Shown here: positions 17,702-26,269 of the stretch, one piece after another
Layout: every line of letters begins with the position of its first letter
Numbering within the stretch: position 1 is the stretch's first letter
DNA from: Fibrobacteria bacterium
GTDB taxonomy: Bacteria; Fibrobacterota; Fibrobacteria; UBA11236
Length of the DNA: 32,097 nt
Assembly: GCA_025360005.1 (NCBI GenBank)
Contig: JANYDA010000005.1
Span: 1-32,097, forward strand
Direction of reading: 5' to 3'
Made by a program: the position numbers and the translations under genes
The notes under the pieces: model-generated
What the model was told of the DNA's origin: nothing
Database searches by the model: none
What the model saw: only the letters and a program-made list of their open reading frames with translations

Positions 17702-18586
17702 ATGATTCATCGAATCCTGAAAGGCCGGGCTATTTTCCTGGCTTCCGCGCTGGCGGGTCTGCTCATGGCCGCCTGTAACAACAGTGAAGAGTCTACCGTC
17801 AATGCTTCGGAACCGGGCCAGACCAAGGCAACCGATTCCCATGCCGATGCTTCGGGCGGCGTCCAATACCCGGGCGGATCCGGCGTCCTGCCGGAACCGA
17901 AGATTCCCACCGCTGCCCAAATCAACGCATTGGAAGCGATGTCAAAGAACGCCAAGACTCCGACGGTGCCTCCGGCCAGCGCCGGGTTCCCGGCGCTCGC
18001 GAAAACCTCGGCGGCCGACTTCAACCTCAACTTCAACGACTTCACCGCCTTGGCTTTCCTTCCGGATCATGCTTGGATCACCTTTGCTCCGTTCTACATC
18101 CAGAAAGTCACTTCGACCGCTTGGGTCTATGTGTTCCCCCTGAACGACGGCCATTTCCACCTGATGTACGAGAACCCGAATCTTTGTTTCGGAACCGTTA
18201 CGGGCAAGTACGGCGTCTTGAGCGGCGGCAGGTGCGTTCAGACCGCCGGGGATGCCGCTTCCCAACCCCGCAACCTGGCGCCTCATGAAGCCACCGAAAA
18301 GGTTCAGGTATATGTTTGGGACGGATCGCGCAGATACACTTTCGATTTCAAATCGTTCTACTTGCCGCCCACCACCGATACGCGTTATGGCCACGTCCAG
18401 ATCTGGATCCATAAAATCGACGTGGGCTGGAGATATTGGGCCGACCTTCCTTCCGCTACCGGCGGATTCACCTGGAGCCTTCCGCAATCCGGCATCGGCG
18501 GCGCGCAGGGGATCGATGAAATCCAGATCACCTCCCCCGGCACATTCGGCTGGACCATCGATAACTTGGTCATCAACGTACACTAA
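17702..18586 (+). CDS. Orphan lipoprotein of unknown function
   Basis: A 294-residue predicted lipoprotein. It has a basic start, a hydrophobic core and the lipobox LMAAC with Cys25 followed by Asn (no inner-membrane retention Asp). Residues 26-100 are low-complexity, rich in Ser, Ala, Pro and Thr, like a spacer from the membrane. Residues 100-294 are rich in aromatic and beta-type sequence (YVFPLNDGHFHLMYENP, VQVYVWDGSRRYTFDF, FGWTIDNLVINVH), suggesting a beta-sandwich. Two cysteines in that domain (CFGTVTGKYGVLSGGRC) could form a disulfide. The AAAAGGAG ribosome-binding site is excellent. I recognise no family. It stands alone between tRNA-Val and thrS, and its base composition looks somewhat lower in G+C than its neighbours. 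Confidence 0.75.
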   Translation: MIHRILKGRAIFLASALAGLLMAACNNSEESTVNASEPGQTKATDSHADASGGVQYPGGSGVLPEPKIPTAAQINALEAMSKNAKTPTVPPASAGFPALAKTSAADFNLNFNDFTALAFLPDHAWITFAPFYIQKVTSTAWVYVFPLNDGHFHLMYENPNLCFGTVTGKYGVLSGGRCVQTAGDAASQPRNLAPHEATEKVQVYVWDGSRRYTFDFKSFYLPPTTDTRYGHVQIWIHKIDVGWRYWADLPSATGGFTWSLPQSGIGGAQGIDEIQITSPGTFGWTIDNLVINVH

Positions 18587-18600
18587 GCCTTGTCTTGGAG

Positions 18601-18640
18601 GCGGTGATCTTGCCTTGCAAGGTGGCGACCGCTTTGCTTT
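18601..18640 (+). terminator. Possible intrinsic terminator after the lipoprotein gene
   Basis: GCGGT (18601-18605) pairs with ACCGC (18628-18632), and CTTGC/GCAAG pair inside (18609-18613 with 18617-18621). TTTGCTTT follows. The internal loop is asymmetric and the T-run is interrupted. It lies 15 nt after the lipoprotein stop. Confidence 0.35.
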
Positions 18641-18811
18641 GAGCCGAAGTTATTGTCGGATCCGGGTATGCTATCTTCGGGAAAATAGTCTCCGTCGCGG
18701 GCCTTACGGTTCCATGACGATTTCCAGGGTCCTCGCGGCGAAGTGGCTTTCTTTAAGTTTAGGCCGGAACTTGCTACTTTTACCCAGTTTTCAGCCCGAT
18801 CGGGAGCCACT

Positions 18812-20731
18812 TTGACCACTATCAACGTCACTTTGCCCAACGACTCCGTATTGGAAGTGGAATCCGGCAGCACCATCCTGGACGTTGTGAAAAAAATTGG
18901 CCCCGGCTTGGCCAAGAGCGCCATCGCGGCCATCTTCAACGATCAGGAGCTGGACCTTTCGCGAACCTTGCACCAGGATGGCCGCTTGCGCGTGCTCACC
19001 CACCAGAACGCGGAGTCGCTGGCCATCGTCCGCCATTCCACGGCCCATCTCATGGCCATGGCCGTCACCGAGCTGTTCCCGGGAACCTTGCTGACCATCG
19101 GCCCCGTGATCGAAAACGGATTCTATTACGATTTCGATTCCACCCACAAGTTCAGCCCGGATGATTTCCCCGCCATCGAAGCCAAGATGAAGGAGTTCGC
19201 CAAACAGGATTTCCCCGTGGAGCGATCGGAAATGACGCGCCCGGACGCCATCGCCTACTTCAAGGATCCCGCTCATCGCGAACCGTACAAGGTGGAGATG
19301 ATGGAAGAGTGGACGGACGCTACGGTGAGTTTCTACAAGCAGGGCCCGTTCTCCGATCTGTGCCGCGGCCCGCACGTGCCCGCTACGGCCAAGCTCCAGC
19401 ATTTCAAGCTGCTCTCCGTGGCTGGCGCCTATTGGCGCGGGGACGAGAAGCGCCCCATGCTCCAGCGCATCTACGCCACCGCCTTCCTCACCAAGGAAGA
19501 TCTGGAGAAGCATCTCTTCCAATTGGAAGAGGCCAAGAAGCGCGATCACCGCAAGCTGGGCAAGGAGCTGGATTATTTCCACATCGAGGAAGGCTCCCCG
19601 GGCATGGTGTTCTGGCATCCCCGCGGCTGGAGCCTTTATAACAATCTGATGAACTACCTGCGCGCCAAGATTTCGCGGCGCGGATACGTGGAAGTCCGCA
19701 CTCCCGAAATCGTGGAGAAGAACCTGTTCGTGCTTTCCGGCCATATCGCCAACTATGCGCACAATATGTTCTTCACCGAGAGCGAGAACCGCGAGTACGC
19801 CGTCAAGCCGATGAATTGCCCGTGCCATGTGGAGATCTTCAAGCAGGGCATCAAGTCCTTCCGCGACCTGCCCATCCGCATGGCCGAGTTCGGCAAATGC
19901 CACCGCAATGAATTGGCGGGCGCCATGCACGGCCTGATGCGGGTGCGGGGGTTCACCCAGGATGACGCCCATATCTTCTGCACCGTGGATCAGATCGCCG
20001 ACGAAGTCGCGGACTTCTGCAAATTGCTGCAAGAGGTGTATGCGGATTTCGGCTTCACCCAGATCCTGGTGAAGCTCGCGGACCGCCCCGAAAAAAGGGT
20101 GGGCGGCGATGTATTCTGGGATAAGGCCGAAGACGCGTTGAAGGAAGCCTGCCACCGCGCCAACCTGGAATACCAGATGAACCCGGGAGACGGCGCCTTT
20201 TACGGTCCCAAGCTCGAGTTCACCCTGTTGGATTCGCTCGGCCGGCATTGGCAATGCGGGACCATCCAGGTGGACTATTTCACCGCCGGAAGCCTGGGGG
20301 GGGAATATGTGGCTTCGGACGGATCCAAAACCGCGCCCGTGATGTTGCATCGCGCCGTATTCGGATCCCTGGAGCGCTTCATCGGCATCCTCATCGAAAA
20401 CTTCGCCGGGGACCTGCCGCTTTGGATCAATCCTCAGCAAATCCGCATTCTTCCCGTCTCGGAGAAGTTCGTGGATGCGGCCGCGGAGCTGAACCAAAAA
20501 CTCCTCAATGAGGGTTTGCGCTCCGAAGTGGACGTCCGGAACGACAAAATCGGCTTTAAAATCAGGGAAGGGGAGCGTGAAAAAGTCCCTTATCTGGTCA
20601 TTTTAGGCGATAAAGAGATTCAGTCGGGCCAAATCTCGCTCCGGAAGCGTAAAACCGGGGACTTGGGCGCTTTTTCATTAGACGAAGCCCTGGAAAAATT
20701 TAAATTGGAGATTTCCTCTCGCGGTATGTAA
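18812..20731 (+). CDS. thrS: Threonine--tRNA ligase
   Basis: Class II synthetase charging tRNA-Thr, of 639 residues. An N-terminal TGS domain (INVTLPNDSVLEVESGSTILDV) is followed by the N2 editing domain with HSTAH (75-79) and DLCRGPHVPAT. The catalytic core carries the zinc ligands Cys336 (MNCPCH), His387 (DDAHIF) and His513 (MLHRAVFGS), close to the E. coli positions 334/385/511. The C-terminal anticodon domain begins around PLWINPQQIRILPV. The TTG at 18812 is preferred: GGGAG lies 5 nt upstream and the TGS domain starts at once. A GTG at 18743 would add 23 residues without a good site. It heads the thrS-infC-rpmI-rplT cluster. Confidence 0.96.
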   Translation: MTTINVTLPNDSVLEVESGSTILDVVKKIGPGLAKSAIAAIFNDQELDLSRTLHQDGRLRVLTHQNAESLAIVRHSTAHLMAMAVTELFPGTLLTIGPVIENGFYYDFDSTHKFSPDDFPAIEAKMKEFAKQDFPVERSEMTRPDAIAYFKDPAHREPYKVEMMEEWTDATVSFYKQGPFSDLCRGPHVPATAKLQHFKLLSVAGAYWRGDEKRPMLQRIYATAFLTKEDLEKHLFQLEEAKKRDHRKLGKELDYFHIEEGSPGMVFWHPRGWSLYNNLMNYLRAKISRRGYVEVRTPEIVEKNLFVLSGHIANYAHNMFFTESENREYAVKPMNCPCHVEIFKQGIKSFRDLPIRMAEFGKCHRNELAGAMHGLMRVRGFTQDDAHIFCTVDQIADEVADFCKLLQEVYADFGFTQILVKLADRPEKRVGGDVFWDKAEDALKEACHRANLEYQMNPGDGAFYGPKLEFTLLDSLGRHWQCGTIQVDYFTAGSLGGEYVASDGSKTAPVMLHRAVFGSLERFIGILIENFAGDLPLWINPQQIRILPVSEKFVDAAAELNQKLLNEGLRSEVDVRNDKIGFKIREGEREKVPYLVILGDKEIQSGQISLRKRKTGDLGAFSLDEALEKFKLEISSRGM

Positions 20732-20737
20732 GTACAG

Positions 20738-20754
20738 GGGGGACAATGTCCTCC
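20738..20754 (+). promoter_or_regulatory. Hairpin between thrS and infC
   Basis: A 7-bp stem (GGGGGAC with GTCCTCC, one G-U pair) closes a 3-nt loop 6 nt after the thrS stop and 55 nt before the infC start. It has no T-run, so it is more likely a leader or RNA-processing element than a terminator. Control of infC or L20 by this element is a guess. Confidence 0.35.
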
Positions 20755-20808
20755 GGATTGCTATATCCCCGGCAGAACATCGTTCGTAGGTTCATCGAAA
20801 GGTAGAGA

Positions 20809-21492
20809 TTGCAGAGAAGACCGTTTTTCAGCGCCCCCAAAGAAACCATCCGCATCAATGAACATATCCGCACGTACGAGGTACGTGTCATCGACGCCGA
20901 TGGAAAACAGCTGGGCGTGCTCACGGTGCCGGTCGCTTTGGAGAAAGCCAAGGAAAGAGGTCTGGATCTGGTGGAGGTTAGCCCCACCGCCCAGCCCCCC
21001 GTATGCCGAATCATGGATTTCGGCAAGTACAAATACGAAATCTCCAAAAAAGCCAAGGCCTCCAAGGCCAAGCAGCATATCATCAAGGTCAAGGAGATCA
21101 AGTTCCATCCCAAAACGGGAGAAAATGACTATAATTACCGCCTCGTTCAGGCGAAGGAATTCCTGGAAAAGGGTTTCAAGGTCAAGGCCACGGTGGTATT
21201 CCGCGGTCGCGAAATGGCCCATATGGAATTCGGTTCCCGGTGGCTGAAGAAAATGGTCGTCGACTTGGCCGGCATCGGGCTCGCGGAAACGGGTTCGATC
21301 CAAGAAGGTCGCAACGTGACCACTATCTTTGGACCGGTGAAGCATCATGTTCCGGCAGTGGTTAAGCCGAAGGCTCCTGGGGAAACCGCAGGGGCCAAGC
21401 CGGTGACGGAAGTAAAAGTGGCGTCGGGATCCGATGCCGCGGCCAAGACGGTCGGCGAAAGCAGGGAAGTGTCCCCTGCCGGTCAAGCTTAA
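20809..21492 (+). CDS. infC: Translation initiation factor IF-3
   Basis: Binds the 30S subunit, blocks premature 50S joining and proofreads the start codon. The N-domain (INEHIRTYEVRVIDADGKQLGV ... VEVSPTAQPPVCRIMDFGKYKYE), Lys-rich linker helix (about 76-95) and C-domain (VKEIKFHP ... RGREMAHMEFG ... NVTTIFGPVK) are all present. The protein is 227 residues because of a 47-residue tail (about 181-227) rich in Ala, Lys, Val and Glu that is absent from most IF3 proteins. The start is TTG with AAAGG upstream. Rare starts are typical of infC and allow autoregulation, since IF3 itself discriminates against such codons. rpmI follows after 31 nt. Confidence 0.96.
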   Translation: MQRRPFFSAPKETIRINEHIRTYEVRVIDADGKQLGVLTVPVALEKAKERGLDLVEVSPTAQPPVCRIMDFGKYKYEISKKAKASKAKQHIIKVKEIKFHPKTGENDYNYRLVQAKEFLEKGFKVKATVVFRGREMAHMEFGSRWLKKMVVDLAGIGLAETGSIQEGRNVTTIFGPVKHHVPAVVKPKAPGETAGAKPVTEVKVASGSDAAAKTVGESREVSPAGQA

Positions 21493-21523
21493 GTATTCGA
21501 AGAATCGTGAAGGAAGGTCTAGC

Positions 21524-21724
21524 ATGCCGAAGATGAAAACCCACAGCGGAGCGAAGAAGCGGTTCAAGGTCACCGCCAACGGAAAGCTCAAGCGCAAGGG
21601 CGCCAACAAGAACCATATCATGGGCAAGAAGAAGCCCGAGATGAAACGTCGCGCAGGCGGCAACTTTTACGTGGGTCCCACCGAAGAGCCGCGCATGAAG
21701 CGCCTGCTCGCCATCGGCGGATAA
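21524..21724 (+). CDS. rpmI: 50S ribosomal protein L35
   Basis: A 66-residue basic protein of the large subunit. It begins MPKMKTHSGAKKRFKVTANGK, the L35 signature, and ends MKRLLAIGG. The ATG at 21524 has GAAGGAAGG upstream; the open frame extends back into infC but is not family-like. rplT follows after 30 nt. Confidence 0.97.
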   Translation: MPKMKTHSGAKKRFKVTANGKLKRKGANKNHIMGKKKPEMKRRAGGNFYVGPTEEPRMKRLLAIGG

Positions 21725-21754
21725 GCCCGGTCATAGAAATCAGGAGATAGAGAG

Positions 21755-22108
21755 ATGCCCAGAAGTAAACCAGCAGTAGCCTCGCGCGCCCGCCGCAAGA
21801 AGATCCTCAAGGCCGCCCGTGGGTTTTACGGCCGCAAGAAGTCCAATCTCAAGCTCGCCAAGGAAGCCGTCGACAAGTCGCGCGTCTTTGCGACCGTCCA
21901 CCGCCGCGACAAGAAGGCCGCGTTCCGCACCTTGTGGACCGTGCGCATCAACGCCGCCGCGCGTGAATTCGGGACCACGTATTCGCGTCTGATCTCGGGC
22001 TTGAAAAAAGCCGCCATCAGCCTCGACCGCAAAATCCTGGCCGACCTCGCGCTTTCCGATTCCGCCGCCTTCGGCAAAATCGTGGAAGCCGCCGGCAAAG
22101 CCAAGTAA
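21755..22108 (+). CDS. rplT: 50S ribosomal protein L20
   Basis: A 117-residue protein essential for early large-subunit assembly, and in several bacteria a repressor of its own operon. It begins [21 protein letters not shown] and contains [36 protein letters not shown], and [11 protein letters not shown], all typical. The AGGAGATAGAG ribosome-binding site is clear. It is the last gene of the thrS-infC-rpmI-rplT run and is followed by a strong terminator at 22170. Confidence 0.97.
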   Translation: MPRSKPAVASRARRKKILKAARGFYGRKKSNLKLAKEAVDKSRVFATVHRRDKKAAFRTLWTVRINAAAREFGTTYSRLISGLKKAAISLDRKILADLALSDSAAFGKIVEAAGKAK

Positions 22109-22169
22109 GCACCGGAGGTTACTCCGCGAGGCCCGGCCCCGACGGTCAGGCTCCGCCCCTTGAATCGGG

Positions 22170-22198
22170 AAGGCCCGGGAAATTCTCCCGGGCCTTTT
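22170..22198 (+). terminator. Strong intrinsic terminator of the infC-rpmI-rplT operon
   Basis: An 11-bp perfect stem closes a 5-nt loop (AATTC): AAGGCCCGGGA at 22170-22180 pairs with TCCCGGGCCTT at 22186-22196. It is followed directly by TT to make a TTTT run. It separates rplT from the patatin gene, so that gene and pheST need their own promoter. Confidence 0.9.
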
Positions 22199-22344
22199 CG
22201 TTGTATCCGATCCGGACGCAAAGGCAATCGCGGGGTTACCCTTCTGCGCCGGCGCATGTCTCAATTCCCGGTCGCACCCTTCCCTAAAAAGCTAAATATG
22301 TGGGCGACTCGTCTTGTCCACCTCCAAGTTACGGAAACATCCCG

Positions 22345-25029
22345 ATGACGGACTTCACCAGGACCCCGCCGCAAATCCCGCCTGAGCAGGCCAATTTCCG
22401 TTCCCGCATGGCCGACAATGCCACGCCGCGCAAGCAGGATATCAGGAGCAGCAAATCCCTGATGCTCAGCGCAATCGTGGTGGCATCCTCGCTGCTTCCC
22501 GTGATTCTTCCGGGCATTTTCGCCTATGCTTTGCGCAATCCGCTCCTGAGCATGGTTGATGCGAGGCCGCAAAGCGGCTGGCTGGGCCTGTTCGCATCGT
22601 TGCTGGTAATCGGCCTGCAAATCTGGATGACGCGCCGTTCCACCTTCCGCATCTGCTTTGAGAACCTGCGCATGCCGGCGCAGGAGATCATCGGCTACCT
22701 GTGGCTTTGCCGTTTCGGCGTGGCCATGCTGCTGATGGTGGCTGCCACCTTTCTGCTGGTGCCGCAAGGCGAGGAATCCCTACGTACGCTTTTCGAGCAT
22801 GCCCACCGCTTCGATTTTTGGTATTACCTGCGCGCCTGTTTCTTCCATGCCAGCGTCGTCCTCTTTTCGCTGGCCTTGTGGTTCTCCAGCCGGTACCTGG
22901 TGGATCGGTTCCGCGGGGAAAACCGCGGATCGTCCATCCAGATCAACTTCCCGCGCATTCTGGGGGCCCTGGGTTGCCTGATCCCGGCCCTGGCGCTCCA
23001 TCAGGCTTCCTATGCCTACCTGAGCGACTCCCATCCAGTAACGCGTGTGTTACTGATGCTTCCTGCTTTCGCGCTTTTCTTCGTGGGTCCCAGGCTGTTT
23101 CCGGGCCTGCTGCTGTTGCTGGGGGTCATTTATGCGACCGCCTACTTCCCCAACATCTGGATAGTCGATCGCGGCGGGGTGGAAGGCCACGCCTGGCATT
23201 CCCTGAACCGGGCCGCTTTGATCGAGTTTTTCCTGGGCGGCCTCCTATCCTGGTTCTTCGTGGGCCATCGCGCCTTGCGCGAAGCGCAAAGCCTGCGGGT
23301 CGGCGCGACCGCGGAAATGCCGGCGGTGCCTGCGGATCCCGGCGGTAAACCCGGGGCGGGCGCGGGAACGGTCGTGGCCCCCAGCGCGGATTTCATGACG
23401 CGTACTTCGCAAAGCTTCCCGCGTATCTGGTGGCTGTGCGGAGCGGCTTTCATTCTTATCCTGGCCGTCATCACCCTGTTCCCGGAAGTCCCCGGATCCC
23501 TGAACGCGGCCGGCATCCTGGTATTCGCGTGCGCCAGTTGGATCAGCCTCGGCAGCATGCTCACTTCTTTTTCCGAGAAGCCGCCCGGGCAAACCGCCTT
23601 GCGCGCGCGGCCCCTGCCCGTATTCTCGGCGTTGATAGCCGCGTTGGTCGGATTCGGCCTCATCAACGACAACCATCCCGTCCGCCAACTGGGGCGCTTG
23701 CCGATGCCCGCTCCCCGCGAACCCAGCCTGCACGCGTATATCGGCGATTGGCTGGCCGCATCCGGCGATCGCTGCCCGGAAGCCGAGGGCCGCCCGCAAC
23801 CCCTCATCCTGGTGGCGGCGGAAGGCGGAGGCATCCGCGCGGCCTATTGGACGGCGTCCGTGCTCTCGGCCTTGCAGGATCGGTATCCCTGTTTCGCCTC
23901 CGGCGTGGCGGCCTTAAGCGGGGTCTCCGGCGGCAGCGTGGGCTCCGCCGTATTCGCCGCGCAAGTGGCCCACCGCATCGGTTTGGCCCAAGGCGCGCCC
24001 CAGCCGGTTTGTCAGGACTATGATGGCGCGATAAAGAACACCTATCTGGCCTGCTCCCGGCGCGTGTTGGGTAAGGATTTCCTCTCGCCTACCTTGGCCT
24101 ATCTCCTGTTCCCGGATCTGGTGCAGCGCTTTCTGCCGTTCCCGGTCGCCTTCTTCGATCGCGGCGCGGCCCTGGAGAAATCCTGGGAACGCAGTTGGAA
24201 GTCCACCTTCAAGAGTTCCGATTACTTCGCGGCACCGTTCGATTCCCTGTGGAAGAATCCCGGTCCCGCTTGGCGCGTGCCCGCGCTGTTCCTGAACGGC
24301 ACCTGGGCGGAGAACGGCTGGCGCCTCATCAGCGCGCCCGTGCAGTTGGGCCGGGAAGAGGTCTCCGCCGCCCGCAATGTTTTCGATCTGGCCGATCATC
24401 CCATGCGCCTTTCCACCGCCGCGCACGTCAGCGCGCGCTTCACCTACGTTTCGCCTGCGGGTACCTTAATCCGGGACGGGAAGGTGGCCGGGCACGTGGT
24501 GGACGGCGCTTATTTCGAGAACTCCGGATCCGCCACCGCGGGGGAAATCCTCAATGCCTCCCGGGGCGTGCTGGATTCCGCCGGCTACCGTCTGGCGCGG
24601 ACCAAGGATACCGTGGACGTGGTGCCTATCCTGCTGGTCATCCGCTTCCAGGCGCAGCTGCCCAAGGACAGGATCGAACTTACCACCGGACCGGTGCCCC
24701 GACCGCAATTGGTCCTGAAGGAAACCACGGTACCGCTCACCACCTTGATGAACACGCGCTCCGCGCGCGGCGATTTCTCCTTGGATGCCATCCGCATCCA
24801 GATGACCCGTGTGGCCCGCCTCCAGCATGCGACGGCGCCCCCGGCGCGCGTCATCGAAGCCACTCTATACGAGACCCAGGCCCCGCTTCCTTTGGGCTGG
24901 TCGCTTTCGGAAGTGGCTCAGGAGGAAATGGCGCATCAGCTGGAAGGGTGGCTGCAGCATTCCGAAGCCGTGCGCTATCTGGACGGGATCTTCGCGCATG
25001 GCGGGCCCGCGGCGCAAACTTCCCTATAG
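22345..25029 (+). CDS. Multi-TM membrane protein with patatin-like phospholipase domain
   Basis: An 894-residue protein. About ten hydrophobic segments (roughly residues 37-445) form a membrane part, broken by an Ala/Pro/Gly-rich linker near 330-360. The C-terminal part (about 480-880) is a patatin-like lipid acyl hydrolase. EGGGIR (493-498) supplies the oxyanion hole, Ser528 in SGVSGGS is the GxSxG nucleophile, and Asp720 in VDGAYFENS is the DGA Asp, so the Ser/Asp dyad is intact. Membrane phospholipids are the likely substrate class, not shown. The ATG at 22345 has a weak site; a GTG at 22300 is in frame. It is inserted between rplT and pheS, genes that are usually adjacent, and is followed by pheS after 78 nt. 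Confidence 0.85.
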   Translation: MTDFTRTPPQIPPEQANFRSRMADNATPRKQDIRSSKSLMLSAIVVASSLLPVILPGIFAYALRNPLLSMVDARPQSGWLGLFASLLVIGLQIWMTRRSTFRICFENLRMPAQEIIGYLWLCRFGVAMLLMVAATFLLVPQGEESLRTLFEHAHRFDFWYYLRACFFHASVVLFSLALWFSSRYLVDRFRGENRGSSIQINFPRILGALGCLIPALALHQASYAYLSDSHPVTRVLLMLPAFALFFVGPRLFPGLLLLLGVIYATAYFPNIWIVDRGGVEGHAWHSLNRAALIEFFLGGLLSWFFVGHRALREAQSLRVGATAEMPAVPADPGGKPGAGAGTVVAPSADFMTRTSQSFPRIWWLCGAAFILILAVITLFPEVPGSLNAAGILVFACASWISLGSMLTSFSEKPPGQTALRARPLPVFSALIAALVGFGLINDNHPVRQLGRLPMPAPREPSLHAYIGDWLAASGDRCPEAEGRPQPLILVAAEGGGIRAAYWTASVLSALQDRYPCFASGVAALSGVSGGSVGSAVFAAQVAHRIGLAQGAPQPVCQDYDGAIKNTYLACSRRVLGKDFLSPTLAYLLFPDLVQRFLPFPVAFFDRGAALEKSWERSWKSTFKSSDYFAAPFDSLWKNPGPAWRVPALFLNGTWAENGWRLISAPVQLGREEVSAARNVFDLADHPMRLSTAAHVSARFTYVSPAGTLIRDGKVAGHVVDGAYFENSGSATAGEILNASRGVLDSAGYRLARTKDTVDVVPILLVIRFQAQLPKDRIELTTGPVPRPQLVLKETTVPLTTLMNTRSARGDFSLDAIRIQMTRVARLQHATAPPARVIEATLYETQAPLPLGWSLSEVAQEEMAHQLEGWLQHSEAVRYLDGIFAHGGPAAQTSL

Positions 25030-25107
25030 CCCTGGGCCCCGCAACCAGGCGCAACCGGTGCGGATAGCTATATTTTCCGCCGGTTCAGCCTGGAGTGGTC
25101 CAATCCT

Positions 25108-26238
25108 ATGCAGCCCATCGATGAAATCCGCGTCCGCCTGGACGGGGACGTGCAAAAGCTAGAGTCCCGGGTCGCCGGAAAATCCGCCGCGCAGGCTCCC
25201 GCCCTCGCGTCCGGACCCGAGGAGGAAGGCCCCACGCCGGCCAGGCAATTCGAGGATTTAAAGGTCCGCTACCTGGGCAAGAAGGGCGAAATCTCCGGAC
25301 TCCTGCGCGCCATGGGCACGCTCCCTGCCGAAGAGCGCCCCGGCTTCGGCAAACTGGTCAATGAATTGCGCGATCGGGCCGAAGCCCTTTTTGCCGCACT
25401 CCAGGAACGCATCCAGGAGATGGAAATCGCGGGCAGCCTGGCGGGTTCCAAATTGGATCCGACCCTGCCCGGTTATCGCGTCCCGCTGGGCTCCCTGCAT
25501 CCCATGAGCCAGGTGCGCGAAGAGATCATTGCCTTCTTCCAGGGCCTGGGTTTCGAGCTGGCGGTGGCGCCGGAAGTGGACAACGACTGGTACAATTTCG
25601 AGGCGCTCAACATCCCGCCCGATCATCCCTCCCGTGACATGCATGATACCTTCTACGTGGACGACAAGGTGGTGCTCCGCACGCATACTTCCAACGTGCA
25701 GGTCCATTACATGGAGACGCATCCGGACCAGCCTATCCGCATCATCGCGCCCGGCTTCGTCTACCGCGTGGACAACGACGCCACCCATTCGCCCATGTTC
25801 CAGCAGGTGGAATGCCTGGTGGTGGACAAGGACATCTCCTTCGCCAACCTAAAAGGCACCCTTTTCCTATGGGCCCGCCACATGTTCGGCGCGGAAACCA
25901 CCATGCGGTTCCGGCCCAGCTATTTTCCTTTTACGGAGCCGTCCGCGGAGATGGACGTGTCCTGCTATTTCTGCAAAGGCACAGGCACTGTGCCTACGGG
26001 TACGGGTACTGTTCCCGCGGGCACGGGCTGCCGCGTCTGCAAGCAAACCGGCTGGATCGAAATCGGCGGCTGCGGCAGCGTAGACCCCAACGTGTTCGGC
26101 AAGGTGGGATGGGATGCGGAGAAATACACCGGCTTCGCCTTCGGTTTCGGCATCGATCGCATCACCATGCTCAAGTACGGGATACCGGACATCAGTTATT
26201 TGACGCGGAACGACAATAGGTTCCTGAGGCAGTTTTAG
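25108..26238 (+). CDS. pheS: Phenylalanine--tRNA ligase alpha subunit
   Basis: Catalytic alpha chain of the (alpha-beta)2 synthetase, class II, 376 residues. An N-terminal coiled-coil region binds tRNA. Motif 2/3 regions (PGFVYRVDNDATHSPMFQQVE; GFAFGFGIDRITMLKYGI) and FRPSYFPFTEPSAEMDV are intact. As in many bacterial PheS proteins there is a cysteine-rich insertion with two CxxC pairs (Cys286/Cys289 and Cys308/Cys311), followed by GWIEIGGCG. Here the loop between the pairs is expanded by two copies of GTGTVPx (291-304) plus GTG. The N-terminal region also has an extra Ala/Glu/Pro-rich stretch (about 24-46). pheT follows after 234 nt, an unusually long gap. Confidence 0.96.
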   Translation: MQPIDEIRVRLDGDVQKLESRVAGKSAAQAPALASGPEEEGPTPARQFEDLKVRYLGKKGEISGLLRAMGTLPAEERPGFGKLVNELRDRAEALFAALQERIQEMEIAGSLAGSKLDPTLPGYRVPLGSLHPMSQVREEIIAFFQGLGFELAVAPEVDNDWYNFEALNIPPDHPSRDMHDTFYVDDKVVLRTHTSNVQVHYMETHPDQPIRIIAPGFVYRVDNDATHSPMFQQVECLVVDKDISFANLKGTLFLWARHMFGAETTMRFRPSYFPFTEPSAEMDVSCYFCKGTGTVPTGTGTVPAGTGCRVCKQTGWIEIGGCGSVDPNVFGKVGWDAEKYTGFAFGFGIDRITMLKYGIPDISYLTRNDNRFLRQF

Positions 26239-26269
26239 GCTGGCCGGAACGAGGAGAAAGAAGAACTTT

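Noticed and set aside
18791-20497. 568-codon open frame on the minus strand
   Set aside because: It lies wholly inside thrS on the opposite strand. Its translation is His/Leu/Gly-rich without recognisable motifs, as expected for an antisense shadow in G+C-rich DNA.
22298-22348. 16-codon leader ORF ending in ATGA over the patatin start
   Set aside because: It has no ribosome-binding site and no feature beyond the overlap, which can arise by chance. It could still be a translational coupler.
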